A DNA stretch of 54,438 bases from an uncultured Planctomycetaceae bacterium (GTDB taxonomy: Bacteria > Planctomycetota > Planctomycetia > Planctomycetales > Planctomycetaceae): positions 1 to 54,438 of the forward strand of contig CALFSX010000076.1 of the NCBI GenBank assembly GCA_937916515.1, given 5' to 3'. The notes below the pieces were generated by a model that had not been told where the DNA came from, did no database searches, and worked only from the letters and a program-made list of their open reading frames with translations. Positions 27,292 to 36,668 of the stretch are shown one piece after another (positions within the stretch are counted from its first letter, which is position 1; each line of letters starts with the position of its first letter). A program made the position numbers and the translations under genes.

Positions 27292-28248
27292 TCACGGTGT
27301 TCTGGGGAGTGAGTCTGCAAGAGCAACCTGGATTCCCACGATTTCTTCTTTGCGTCGCAGAAATGCATCCAGCACAACTGGATCGAATTGTGTCCCGCGG
27401 CCTTGCTCAAGAAGATCGAAGCAGTGACTTAGCGGGAACGCGTCTTTGTAGTATCTTTTGCAGCTAAGAGCGTCGAAAACGTCGGCGACTGCTGTGATGC
27501 GGCCTTCCAGTGGAATGTCTTCGCCTGCCACGCCACTTGGGTATCCGTCTCCATCCCAGCGTTCGTGATGGGACAGTGCAATTCTGGCTGCCAGATGAAG
27601 CAACGGCGTTGAGGGTTCTTCTGTTTGCGGGCTTTGAGTGTCAGAGAGTTCACCGTTGGGTGTCCACCGGCGATCGTCCTGTCGGTCCAGAACACTTTTC
27701 CCGATTGCACAGTGTTGCTGAACAACGGCGAATTCTTCCGGCGTTAGCTTGCCTTGTTTTCGCAGGATCGAATCCGGAATTCCGATCTTTCCAACATCGT
27801 GAAGCTGAGCGGCAAGTTCCAGCAGATGAGCTTCGTTGGGAGACAAGCCAAGTTCTTCGCCGATCAGTCCTGCGTATCGGCCTACTCTTGCAACATGTTG
27901 GCCGGTTACGTCGTCGTGAAAGTCGGCAGCCCTGGCAAGGCAGTGTACGACCTGTAACCTTGAGGCGACAATTTCTTCAGTTCGTCTCTTAACGGTTTGT
28001 TCAAGTTGTTTTGAGTACTCTCGGATTTGATCGTGGCAGGCTTTCATCTGCAGGGCATTGCGTACGCGTGGGATCAGCTCTGCGCGGTCAACGGGCTTTG
28101 TCAGAAAGTCGGTCGCTCCCAGCTGCAGAGCTTCCGGCTTTGTTTCGCGATCAACAGAAGCCGTCAGAACCAGAACGGGGACATGTTTCAGATGGGCGGT
28201 TGCCCGTATTGCTTCCAGAAGTTCCAGTCCACTGATGTGTGGCATCAT
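27292..28248 (-). pseudogene. HD-GYP response regulator, 3' part (frameshifted gene)
   Basis: 318 codons holding the second half of a receiver domain (MMPHISGLELLEAIR, VLTASVDRE, the KP motif at 51-52) and a complete HD-GYP phosphodiesterase domain: HDVGKIGIPD at about 150-159, HHERWDGDGYPSG near 228-239, and ADVFDALSCKRYYKD. HD-GYP enzymes degrade c-di-GMP. An insert of about 25 residues (TPNGELSDTQSPQTEEP) lies between the catalytic helices. The phosphorylated Asp should come three residues before MMP and is outside this frame; a 1-nt deletion near 28311-28325 separates it from the first half. The frame starts at ATGATG overlapping the upstream TGA, so a truncated but catalytically complete protein could be made by reinitiation. 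Confidence 0.85.
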
Positions 28249-28628
28249 GATGTCAAGAAGTATGACGTCTGGATTGGATGTCCGAATTTTTGCAAGTGCT
28301 TCACGTGGGTCGGTGATGTCCGTAAATCGGTAAACCCTACGTCCTGAAGTACTTTTCGAACCAGTTTGATGTTGATGGCTTCGTCGTCGATAACCATGAC
28401 ATGACCTGATTCGACTTCCACTTCGCCAAGTTTCGGCGGTCGGAGTTCCTGCTGCTTCTCCACGCCGAACATCTCCGAGATCTCCGCCAGGATATCTCGT
28501 TTTAGCTGAGTATTGTTGGTGAGGTTGGTCATGTGTTCAGGGCATTCGTGAGGGAGGAGGGTGATGACAAATGTCGATTCGCGTGCAGGGCATGATTCGA
28601 ATTGAAGTTTTCGAATCTTTGCTTTCAA
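28245..28628 (-). pseudogene. HD-GYP response regulator, 5' part (receiver N-terminus)
   Basis: 127 codons; Met33 (position 28532) may be the true start. It carries the receiver start VMVIDDEAINIKLVRKVLQDVGFTDLRT with the acidic pair DD, then runs out of frame. In the other frame the same DNA reads ITDPREALAKIRTSNPDVILLD, exactly the continuation expected, so one nucleotide is missing near 28320 (the DNA reads CGG-AC-ATC where CGG-ACN-ATC is expected). Joined, the gene would encode about 440 aa (REC plus HD-GYP). It is divergent from the TonB receptor gene. Confidence 0.83.
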
Positions 28629-28948
28629 CAGACCAATGACAATGTCAGCCCAATCTTACGCTAGCTCATGTTTTCAAAATGCAACTGGAATTGCCTACCC
28701 ATTGGTGCGGAGTTGGTGGGAGTTCCCCCGTGCATTTTGCTTATTCTGGTCAATCGGCTTTAAGTGTGCGGTCCCCACAATACTTTCATGCGGACTCATA
28801 TGGCCACAACAATCGTCGATGGTGACACGCCTCTGGTTTTTCTGCCTTGTCAAACGCATTTGTACTTGCGGAGCGGACGCTTTAGTTTCCGACGATACCG
28901 GGTAGCGGGCATGCAAATTCAGGATGACATTTGTGGCGAGAGTACAGG
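28629..28948. other. Divergent intergenic region, no gene seen
   Basis: About 320 nt between the HD-GYP regulator and the TonB receptor genes. It must hold both promoters, but no convincing box, palindrome or small gene was identified. Confidence 0.4.
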
Positions 28949-29875
28949 ATGGACTCAATCGGTATTCGTACAATTATCAATCGAATCTGCGCGTTCGTTA
29001 CGACATGTTTGCTATTACTTGATGGAGTTGCAGACGCGCAGCAGAAGACCACGGCAACTCAACAGATGGCGTGGGGGAAATCCGGCCCGCCGGTTCCAGC
29101 CGTTCCGCTGATGTCGTCGGAAGCGAACTACTACCCGTCTCAGGCTGAATTGCTGTCTGCGGAAGACGAAGACGCTGAACTTGATGAAGACGAAGATCTG
29201 GGAGACCTTGACAAGCTTCTGGAACTCTCCGAAAACGATATCGGAAGCTTGTCGCAGGTTCAGGTGGCTCGGCTCTCTATCGCTCCGTCTTTGGATACAG
29301 TTGTATCGACCGTTGAGCGTAAAGAAAGCACGGTGGGGCGAACGCCCGCCGCAGTCTTCGTTATTACTCGTGAAATGATTCGGCGATCTGGTGCACGCCA
29401 TGTTCCTGAAGTGCTGCGGATGGCACCTGGTGTTCAGGTCGCTCAGATCGATGCCAACAAATGGGCCGTTTCGATTCGAGGATTCAACGGTCGCTTTGCT
29501 AATAAGCTGCTGGTCCAGATTGACGGCCGAAGTGTATACAACCCGTTGTTTGGCGGTGTGTTCTGGGACGCTCAGGGAGTTCTGCTGGAAGACGTTGAAC
29601 GGATCGAAGTGGTTCGCGGCCCCGGCGGAACTGTTTGGGGCGCGAACGCTGTAAACGGCGTAGTGAATATTGTGACTCGCAAAGCTGCCGACACACACGG
29701 TTCGTTTGCTGAGGCTGGCGGCGGCAATCTTGAACGGTCGTTTGGTGCGTTCCGCCAGGGGGGCAATGTCGGGAAGGATGCGGACCTCCGCGTTTTCGGG
29801 CAATGGGCAGAACGCGGGGCGTTTTCGTCGCCAACGGACCATGACGACTGGCAGAATGGTCGTTTCGGTGCTTGA
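28949..29875 (+). pseudogene. TonB-dependent receptor, 5' part (ends at in-frame TGA)
   Basis: From ATG 28949, preceded by GAGAG, the protein has a signal peptide (about 10-29, ending VADAQ), an acidic stretch (EDEDAELDEDEDLGDLDKL) and a full plug domain: TPAAVFVITREMIRRSGAR, VSIRGFNGRFANKLLVQIDG, RIEVVRGPGGTVWGANAVNG. These are typical of TonB-dependent outer-membrane receptors. The frame ends at TGA 29873-29875 after NGRFGA, and the same frame then continues with barrel sequence LDWKTSCEDSHTIQGDFYNG, so this is a nonsense change, most simply CGA (Arg) to TGA. The truncated product has a plug but almost no barrel and should not insert. Confidence 0.9.
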
Positions 29876-31156
29876 CTGGACTGGAAGACCAGTTGCGAAG
29901 ACAGCCACACTATTCAGGGGGATTTTTACAACGGTTCGTCAGGGACGCTTAGTGTGTTTCCCACAGCAACGACGCCTTTTGCGGAACTCACAAAGTACAA
30001 TGAGAGAATCAGCGGCGGCAATATCATGTACCGCTGGAATCATAAGTTGTCTGACGATTCCGACTGGCAGATTCAAACGTATTATGAACAGACACAACGC
30101 CGCTTTGTTCCGACAGGGTCCTATTATGAACGTCATACAATTGATCTGGATTTTCAGCATCGGTTTCGCTGGCATGAAAATCATGAGTTCATTTGGGGGG
30201 GCTGTTATCGAGCTTTCTGGGATGAATTTACAGCTCAGCCGTATTTCCTTTCTGCCGCTCACGAACGCGATCAATACGGAATTGTTAGCGCTTTTGCTCA
30301 GGATACGATTACTCTTCGTGAAGACTATCTGTCGCTCACAATCGGTACAAAACTGCTTCACAACGATTTTACCGGTGGCGAGGTGCAACCGTCTGCCCGG
30401 TTGTTGTGGACTCCTACAGATCGCATCTCAAGCTGGTTTGCGGCATCGCGAGCGGTTCGTACTGCAACGCGGTTAACGAACGATGGGCGAGTTGTTTTGC
30501 CGGGTGGCCCTGCCGGTCCGTTTCCAGTTGTCTACCCTGTTATTCAAGGGAGTTCGCAGCTGGAATCAGAAGACGTCTTCGCTCTGGAAGCAGGATTTCG
30601 TCACCAGCCTACGGCACGGTTTTCATGGGATCTAGCCGCTTTCTGGAATCGGTACGAAGATCTGGTTGGCCTTGGTTCAGGGGGAGGAATTTCGCTTGCG
30701 CCGGAAGGTGCTATCTCTGTGATTCCATTTGCCAATTCCGGATCGGCTCAGACGTATGGCGTTGAGTTTGCCTCAAATTTTCAAGTGAACGACAAGTGGT
30801 CTCTGCAGGGGAACTACACTTTTGTGAAACTCAATTTTGATGGTTCAGTTTTGGGCTCGGCAAACGATGCTCCCTTGAATCAGTTTTATCTTCAGTCATC
30901 TCATCAGCTTAGTAAGCAGGTTGAGCTGGACTTGATTTGGCGTTACATCGATTCGCTGTCCGCGCAGTCTGTCTCGGCTTATTCGTCATTCAATGTGCGT
31001 TTGGGGTGGCACCCCAGAGAAGCCGTTGAAGTATACCTGATGGGGACAAATCTGTTCTCGTCGCCTCATTCCGAATACGGCAACGACCCGTTTGCCGGAA
31101 CGCAATCCACAAAAGTACCACCGGGCGTTTTGGGGGGAGTCGCAGTGCGATTTTAG
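29876..31156 (+). pseudogene. TonB-dependent receptor, 3' part (beta-barrel)
   Basis: The same reading frame as the 5' part, open from the TGA to a stop at 31156. It holds the barrel: alternating strands such as WQIQTYYEQTQRR, FQHRFRWHENHEFIWGG, SARLLWTPTDRISSW, GSAQTYGVEFASNFQ, and a C-terminal strand GGVAVRF ending in Phe, the usual outer-membrane insertion signal. Without readthrough it would have no signal peptide. The whole receptor would be about 735 aa, normal for the family. The only likely internal start is GTG 29951. Confidence 0.88.
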
Positions 31157-31270
31157 GCGTGCGTGCCTGCGCAATTTATGGACATCGCCTCTGTTCTGTC
31201 TGATTCAATAATTCCCACCTTCTCTTAAATCGCTCGTTTTTATCGTTGCCGTCTCGCTGCAATCTTACTT

Positions 31271-31642
31271 ATGAATTCGTCTTGCCAAACAACTCAAGTG
31301 CCATGCCGGGGATCATGTTTCATGATCATCCTGCTGTTCGCATGCGCGTTTGGTAGGGAGGTTTGTTCAACGGTCTTTGCTCAGCAATACGGCACGGTCG
31401 CAAACCCTCGACAGGGCGAAGTTGTGACCGTCGTTGACCGAACGGCTGAATACAATGTGAAAGCCGTGTATCTGTACAATTTTGGTCGCTATGTGGAGTG
31501 GCCTGCCTTTGAGAGCATGTCCACAAACGCGTTCCATATTGGTGTGTTTGGTCAGTCCAACTTACTTCCTCCTTTGCAAAAACTGGCCAGGTACAAGAAG
31601 GTGGTTGATAAACGTACAGGGCAGAACTTCCTATTGAACTAA
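31271..31642 (+). pseudogene. YfiR/DUF4154 periplasmic protein, 5' part (frameshifted)
   Basis: Signal peptide (about 17-38, MIILLFACAFG), then the DUF4154 start EYNVKAVYLYNFGRYVEWP and FHIGVFGQSNLLPPL. YfiR is the periplasmic repressor that holds the membrane sensor YfiN inactive in Pseudomonas. The frame breaks at 31619-31621: it reads ACA GGG CAG and stops soon after, whereas the next frame reads AELPIELTEFTSVTECRPCH, the expected continuation. One nucleotide appears to be missing in a short G run, which is also a typical place for a sequencing indel. Confidence 0.87.
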
Positions 31643-31950
31643 CTGAGTTCACATCAGTTACGGAGTGCCGCCCGTGTCACATTCTGTTTATTGGTGAAGG
31701 TGTAAGTTCGGAGCGTGTCGCTGAAATTCGAACGCAGCTTAAGGATGTCCCAGTGTTGCTGGTGGGGGAATCTCCGGATTTTGCCACCAGTGGTGGAACA
31801 GCCGTGTTTCGCCTGGTGGACGGCGGTGTTCGTTTTGATCTGAATCTGGATCAGGCAAACCTTAAAAAACTAAAGCTTGATGCGAAACTGTTAAAAGCGG
31901 CCAATCAAATTGTGAGCGACCGTGCTGACAATTCAGTAACGCAAAAATAA
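31621..31950 (+). pseudogene. YfiR/DUF4154 periplasmic protein, 3' part
   Basis: Out-of-frame continuation of the preceding fragment. It reads AELPIELTEFTSV, CHILFIGEGVSSERV, VPVLLVGESPDFA and the family C-terminus GGVRFDLNLDQANLKKLKL. Joined, the protein is about 225 aa, normal for DUF4154. The next gene, a membrane histidine kinase, starts 3 nt after the stop, so the two were one operon. Confidence 0.85.
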
Positions 31951-31953
31951 AAC

Positions 31954-33513
31954 GTGAAGTGCAAATCCATGTTTACCAACATTAAAGACCGGCTGTCGAA
32001 TTCATCCATTCGCTTCAAGCTGATTGCGATGATGTCTATGTCCTGCCTTGTTGGTGTGATTCTGTGTTGTTGTGGGTTCATTTTTAATGACATGCACACA
32101 CTACGCAACGCGAAAGCCCGGCAGATTACAGCTCAGGCGGAAATGCTGGCCTTTAACAGTTCAGCCGTGATTGCCTTCATGCAGCAGGAAGCCGGTGAAG
32201 ATCTTTTGTCTGCATTTAGTGCGGAGCCAACTGTAGAGCTGGCGGTGCTGTATTCGGCAGAGGGGGATGTGATTGCTCGCTATCCCAGGACTTTCAATCA
32301 ACCATTGCCAGATGGCAGTTCGTTACAGGATGGCACTCGCCTGAATTCGACAGGTCACTTGTCTCACGTGACTGCCGTGTCGGATGCGGGTGACCGAGTC
32401 GGTTCGCTGTACGTTGTTTCCAACATGAAGGACGTCGATAATAAGATTCAGGATTATCTGAAAATAGCCGTGCTTATGTCGGCTGTGTCAATGGGCGTTG
32501 CCTTCCTGTTTTCTGTGCTTGTGCAAGGGTTTCTGTCGCGCCCGGTTGTCCAGTTGGCAGACGTGGCTGTAAAAATTCGCGAGCAGGAAGACTATTCCGT
32601 CAGAGTGAGACGCAATGGCAGTGATGAGTTGGCGACACTGTATTCTGCCTTTAATGCAATGCTGGCTCAGATTGAACAGTCCAAAAATCAACTGCGAATG
32701 GCTAACGACCATCTTGAAGATCGAGTTGTCGAACGGACAGCTCAGCTTCAGCAGGAAATTGAAGAGCGGGAAAAAACTCAGGAGCAGCTGATTGCCGCCA
32801 AGGAAGAAGCAGAAAACGCCAACGTTGCAAAAAGTATGTTTCTGGCAAACATGAGCCACGAGATTCGTACACCAATGAATGCGATTCTGGGCTTCACTGA
32901 TTTGCTGCGACGGCAGGGAGAAAGTGTTGATCCGGTAGAACGTGAAGACTATCTGCAGACGATTCACAAGAGTGGTCAACATCTGCTGGGCCTGATCAAC
33001 GATATTCTGGACCTGTCCAAGATTGAAGCAAATCGAATGGAGCTCGAGTTTGTGGCAGAATCTCCGCATCAAATTGTCGCAGAAGCGATTTCTGTCATGC
33101 GAGTTCCCGCATTGCAGAAAGGGCTGACTCTGGAATATGCCTGGAACGGACCGGTTCCTGCGACCGTTCAAACAGATCCTTCGCGCCTACGGCAACTGTT
33201 GATCAACCTTATTGGCAATGCAATCAAGTTTACTCGCCACGGAGGTGTGCGGGTGAGTGTTGAATTGGTTGATCTGGAGGCCATTCCATCGTTGCGCATG
33301 GAAGTTATCGATACAGGTATTGGTATTCCTGAGCAGAAGCTGGAAGAAATCTTCAAGCCGTTTTCTCAGGCAGACGTCAGCACAACGCGCGAATTTGGTG
33401 GCACCGGACTGGGGCTGACCATCAGCCGCCGAATTGCCGAAGCGTTTGGAAGTTTCCAGCGAACCGGGGCAGGGCAGCGTGTTCACGGTTGTTGTGCCCG
33501 TCGGCCAGCTTGA
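31954..33513 (+). pseudogene. CHASE8-HAMP hybrid histidine kinase, 5' part (frameshifted)
   Basis: GTG start at 31954. Two spans (about 25-47 and 168-190) enclose a CHASE8-like periplasmic domain (ITAQAEMLAFNSSAVIAFM, AVLYSAEGDVIARYP), the sensor type found in YfiN. A HAMP region (SRPVVQLADVAVKIREQE), a coiled coil, and a histidine-kinase core follow: phospho-acceptor His302 in MSHEIRTPMN, N-box LINLIGNAIKF, DTGIGIPE and FGGTGLGL. After RRIAEAFG the frame is lost at about 33444-33450; 24 out-of-frame codons follow before the stop. The ATP-binding core is nearly complete, but the receiver and HPt are cut off. Confidence 0.9.
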
Positions 33514-34414
33514 GCAGCTTGATCTTAGGTCTACTGCTCCCATCGCTGACATTGTTCAAATGTTGCCACAGCAAATACCGGATTCACCATTGCCGCGCAT
33601 AGACAATGCCTCAATCCTGTTGGTGGAAGACGGGCAGACGAACCGTCGGATGATGAAGCTGATTCTACGCGCTCACAACGTGACCGTGGTTGAAGCGGAA
33701 AACGGCGAGATTGGAGTTGAACTGGCAATCAATGGAAACTTTGACGTGATCCTTATGGACATGCAGATGCCCGTTCAGGATGGCTATTCTGCAACTCGTG
33801 AACTACGTGGCAAGGGGCTTCAGATACCCGTGATCGCACTAACGGCCCATGCAATGAAAGGTGACCGTGAAAAGTGCATTGCCGCAGGATGTACGGACTA
33901 TTTAACCAAGCCAATCAATGAAGAACGGCTGATTCTTGCTCTCAGCAAATACCTGACGGTAACGTCGCCGAGAAAAGGCGGCGAAACGCCTGATCCATCC
34001 ACAACTGTTGTGGCTGATCTTCAGGAAGCACAGCCGACGGAAACTTTCCGAGCTGCGGAACTGCAAGAGCCCGTGGTGTCTGCATTGCCATACGAAGACG
34101 CTGACTATCGTGAAATCATCGACGACTTCCGTCGCGAGCTGGCTCAAAAGCTGGCGCAAATGAATGACTGTTTCGAAGTTCGAGATTTTGAAGGCATGGC
34201 CGGATTGGCTCACTGGTTGAAAGGCACTGCCGGAACGGCAGGCTTTGACCATTTCACCATTCCCGCGATTCGCCTGGAACGCGGTGCAAAGTCGAAAAGC
34301 ATCGATGCTGTCCATGATTCGTTTCTTGTTGTCATATCCCTGGCAGAAAAAATTCGGCCCGAAGTCGAAACAATTCCGCTTGCACCGCCCAGGCCCGTTC
34401 AGCAGCCTGGTTGA
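33434..34414 (+). pseudogene. Hybrid histidine kinase, 3' part (receiver and HPt)
   Basis: The shifted frame resumes the kinase end (RLEVSSEPGQGSVFTVVVP), then a receiver domain with ILLVEDGQTNRRMM, the phospho-acceptor Asp in VILMDMQMP and the KP motif in YLTKPINEERL, and a C-terminal HPt domain with the phospho-His in AHWLKGTAGTAGF. The expected join is AFGGSLEVSS, which would need 11 more nucleotides lying between two GTTTGG copies. Joined, the kinase would be about 815 aa. As it stands the fragment has no good start. Confidence 0.85.
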
Positions 34415-34454
34415 TTCTTCGGTTATTCAGCCGGAGCGAACGAAATGAGCTAAG

Positions 34455-35816
34455 TTATCGATCTGTGCTGATGGTCTGATGCCACGTTTTAATTTCTGCC
34501 GATAGCCGCTGCACAATCTCCGGATTTTGCTGCGCCAGATTGTTCTTTTCGTGCGGGTCTGCAGTTAAGTTGTAGAGCCGAACGGGCACTTCGTCCCAGA
34601 CATGCAGGTTGCGGTATTGCGTTGTGTCTTTGCCGTGATGACGCACCAGAAGTTTCCAATCACCTTCCACGCACCACAGATACTGCAGAGTGTCGTTGGG
34701 GTTGCCGACCGTCATGTTGTGAATCGAGTGGGTGACCCCGAACACTCGCTGACGATCAATACGAGCCGCCTTGTCCATCAGATTAACGCCTGCAAGGCTC
34801 GCGGGCGGATCAAATCCTGCTGCCGCAGCAATGGTGGGAAACAGGTCGATTGCATGAGCAAGCTCTTTGCAACGCTCGGGCTTAAGTTTCTTCGGCCACG
34901 AAACCATGATCGGGGTGCGTATGCCGTTTTCGAATGGTGAGCCTTTCGACCGCTGAGCGAACGCCTTCCACAGCTTTTGATTGGGATCGTCGGCGTTGGT
35001 GCTGGTGGCGGACCAGCCGTTGTCGCAGATGTAGAGCACAAGTGTGTTGTCTGAAACTCCCTTGGTATCCAGATGGTCGAGCAGCTCGCCACACGTTTCG
35101 TCAAACCATTCGCACATGGCGTAGTACTTAGCGACATCTGCAGCTCGACCTGGCTGTGCATATTTATCCAGAAGTCTCTGCGGTGGATTGTGTGGTGTAT
35201 GCGGCAGGAACGGGGCGTACCAGGCAAAGAACGGTTTTTCTTTTTCGATCGCCATATCAATAAAGTCGGTAACTGGCTGCATGCCCTCTCGTCCGATTTT
35301 CAGACCTGCATCGCCATGACGCCCGCCGCGTTTCGGATCGCCGTGAGTCATCCCGTGCGTGAACCCACCATCCTGAAATGAGCCTTCCCAGAATTTTCCC
35401 GACTGATGCGTCAGGTAACCGTTTTCTGTAAGGGACCGAATAAAGCCGGGCCGCTGGTGAAACGCTTCCCGCACCGGCAAATCAAGCTCGGCGCGATTTT
35501 TACCACCCTCAACATCATTGCCGGTGACGCCATGTTGAGTTGGATATAGCCCCGTGATCATGGAAGCCAAAGAAGGTCGGCACAACGGCGAAGCAACATA
35601 CCCACGATCAAAAACCAAGCTACGCTCAGCCAATCGGTCCAGATGTGGCGTCCGGATCTCTGGATGATTCATAAACCCATAGTCGGTCCATGCCTGATCA
35701 TCGCTGAGAATCAGCACGATATTTGGTTGCTCTGCTGGCGCTGCAGCTTGAGACACGAATGTCAATAACCCCCAAATGTAGAGAGTCAGTAGCATGAAAT
35801 TGAAACGCGATTTCAT
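34455..35816 (-). CDS. Secreted sulfatase with C-x-P-S-L active-site variant
   Basis: 453 aa from the ATG at 35816 (seven codons after an earlier in-frame ATG), which starts the signal peptide MKSRFNFMLLTLYIWG. The sulfatase fold is clear: NIVLILSDDQAWTDYG with the metal-binding Asp pair, NTLVLYICDNGW, and the C-terminal YNLTADPHEKNNLA. The active-site segment reads SPLCRPSLASMITGLYP. The formylglycine Cys, Pro and Ser are in place, but the Arg of C-x-P-S-R is Leu. The body is otherwise canonical. It is a single gene next to the decayed signalling locus (tail-to-tail with the kinase). Confidence 0.9.
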   Translation of the reverse strand: MKSRFNFMLLTLYIWGLLTFVSQAAAPAEQPNIVLILSDDQAWTDYGFMNHPEIRTPHLDRLAERSLVFDRGYVASPLCRPSLASMITGLYPTQHGVTGNDVEGGKNRAELDLPVREAFHQRPGFIRSLTENGYLTHQSGKFWEGSFQDGGFTHGMTHGDPKRGGRHGDAGLKIGREGMQPVTDFIDMAIEKEKPFFAWYAPFLPHTPHNPPQRLLDKYAQPGRAADVAKYYAMCEWFDETCGELLDHLDTKGVSDNTLVLYICDNGWSATSTNADDPNQKLWKAFAQRSKGSPFENGIRTPIMVSWPKKLKPERCKELAHAIDLFPTIAAAAGFDPPASLAGVNLMDKAARIDRQRVFGVTHSIHNMTVGNPNDTLQYLWCVEGDWKLLVRHHGKDTTQYRNLHVWDEVPVRLYNLTADPHEKNNLAQQNPEIVQRLSAEIKTWHQTISTDR

Positions 35817-36251
35817 TGGGGTACTTTCAGGGGGCAAGGCTCAGGCGGGGGGCGACGGTGAAAAATTTTGTTGAACCACTTAGCTGAATATGCTCTGGGC
35901 AGCTGGAATCGTCAATGGAGCGTGGGGACAAACTTGTTCCAGTTCAGCCTGTTAAGTTGGGGCTGAAAACAATGCCGCTGCTCTGAATTGTGGTTGCCGA
36001 AGTCGTGAGCTGCTGCCGGGCCATCGATCGATCTGCTTGCAATTCCGTTCAAGATACGTCGTCACCCGTGATCCCTGGCTTCAATCCAGAACAAACTTCC
36101 GTCTGAACCTTCTTCCGGTAACTTAGGGGGAGTGATGTGCTCGCCAGCCTGGCGGCTGGTAAAACCTATGAAAACGGCTATTTTGGACTTCATTTGGGAA
36201 AGCCCTTGCTTCCTTTGATTTATTCACTTATGTTTATGTTATATGTGACCG
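35817..36251. promoter_or_regulatory. Divergent intergenic region between sulfatase and toxin-like gene
   Basis: About 435 nt with no credible gene. It holds two perfect hairpins: TTCAGCC/GGCTGAA with an 11-nt loop (35943-35967) and CCAGCC/GGCTGG with a 4-nt loop (36144-36159). Near the right end a weak promoter TTGATT (36215-36220) and TTATAT (36239-36244) would put transcription start almost on the ATG at 36252. Confidence 0.35.
36224..36248 (+). promoter_or_regulatory. Candidate operator of the toxin-antitoxin-like operon
   Basis: Inverted repeat TCACTTAT (36224-36231) and ATATGTGA (36241-36248) with a 9-nt spacer, 7 of 8 positions paired, overlapping the putative -10 box and ending 3 nt before the first start codon. 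Such a site suits autoregulation by the HTH protein of the operon. Inference from position and symmetry only. Confidence 0.4.
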
Positions 36252-36668
36252 ATGGAAGAAAATCAAGAGACTGAACTTCCGGTTCGTTGGAGCGTGAGAA
36301 TTAGTCTCTCGGCATTTCGCGATGCCCATGCAGTAATCCCGAGGCTGGCCGGGCGGGCTCGACTGCGTCGGCAGGCATGGAAGCTGCAATGGTGGAATTC
36401 GGGTGATGCAGAGGTACTTGATGTTCAATGCCGACCGATACCAGGTGTGCCAATGTGGGAAGTGTTGGTTGAAGAAGGTTACGGTTTCGGGCATGGCTTT
36501 CGAGTTGTGTTCGTGCCACTTGAACCTGATGGAACAATCTGGGTCTTGTGCATCATGAAGATGGGCGAACCAGTCACTGAAGCAATGAAGATGATATTTC
36601 AGGCGCGCCTCAATGCTATTGTTGAGCGTAAAGATGTCAGTATGGAAAACCCGTTTGGTGTCACATGA
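36252..36668 (+). CDS. RelE/HigB-like toxin candidate
   Basis: 138 aa, no membrane segment. The second half (GVPMWEVLVEEGYGFGHGFRVVFVPLEPDGTIWVLCIMKMGEP) resembles the RelE/HigB fold, where W-E-L/V, R-V-V-F and a final beta strand form the core, followed by a helix with an Arg (IFQARLNAIVERK). Toxins of this type cleave mRNA on the ribosome. The resemblance is by eye and moderate. The stop overlaps the start of the HTH gene (ATGA), the toxin-first order of HigBA systems, which supports the call. It could otherwise be an uncharacterised partner of the HTH protein. Confidence 0.5.
   Translation: MEENQETELPVRWSVRISLSAFRDAHAVIPRLAGRARLRRQAWKLQWWNSGDAEVLDVQCRPIPGVPMWEVLVEEGYGFGHGFRVVFVPLEPDGTIWVLCIMKMGEPVTEAMKMIFQARLNAIVERKDVSMENPFGVT

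Noticed and set aside
28311-28325. Programmed frameshift in the response regulator
   Set aside because: No slippery heptamer, and neighbouring genes have unrelated lesions, so mutation is simpler. The ATGATG restart is kept as a possibility.
29873-29875. TGA as selenocysteine
   Set aside because: The position lies in an outer-membrane barrel where relatives are expected to have Arg; no SECIS-like hairpin follows.
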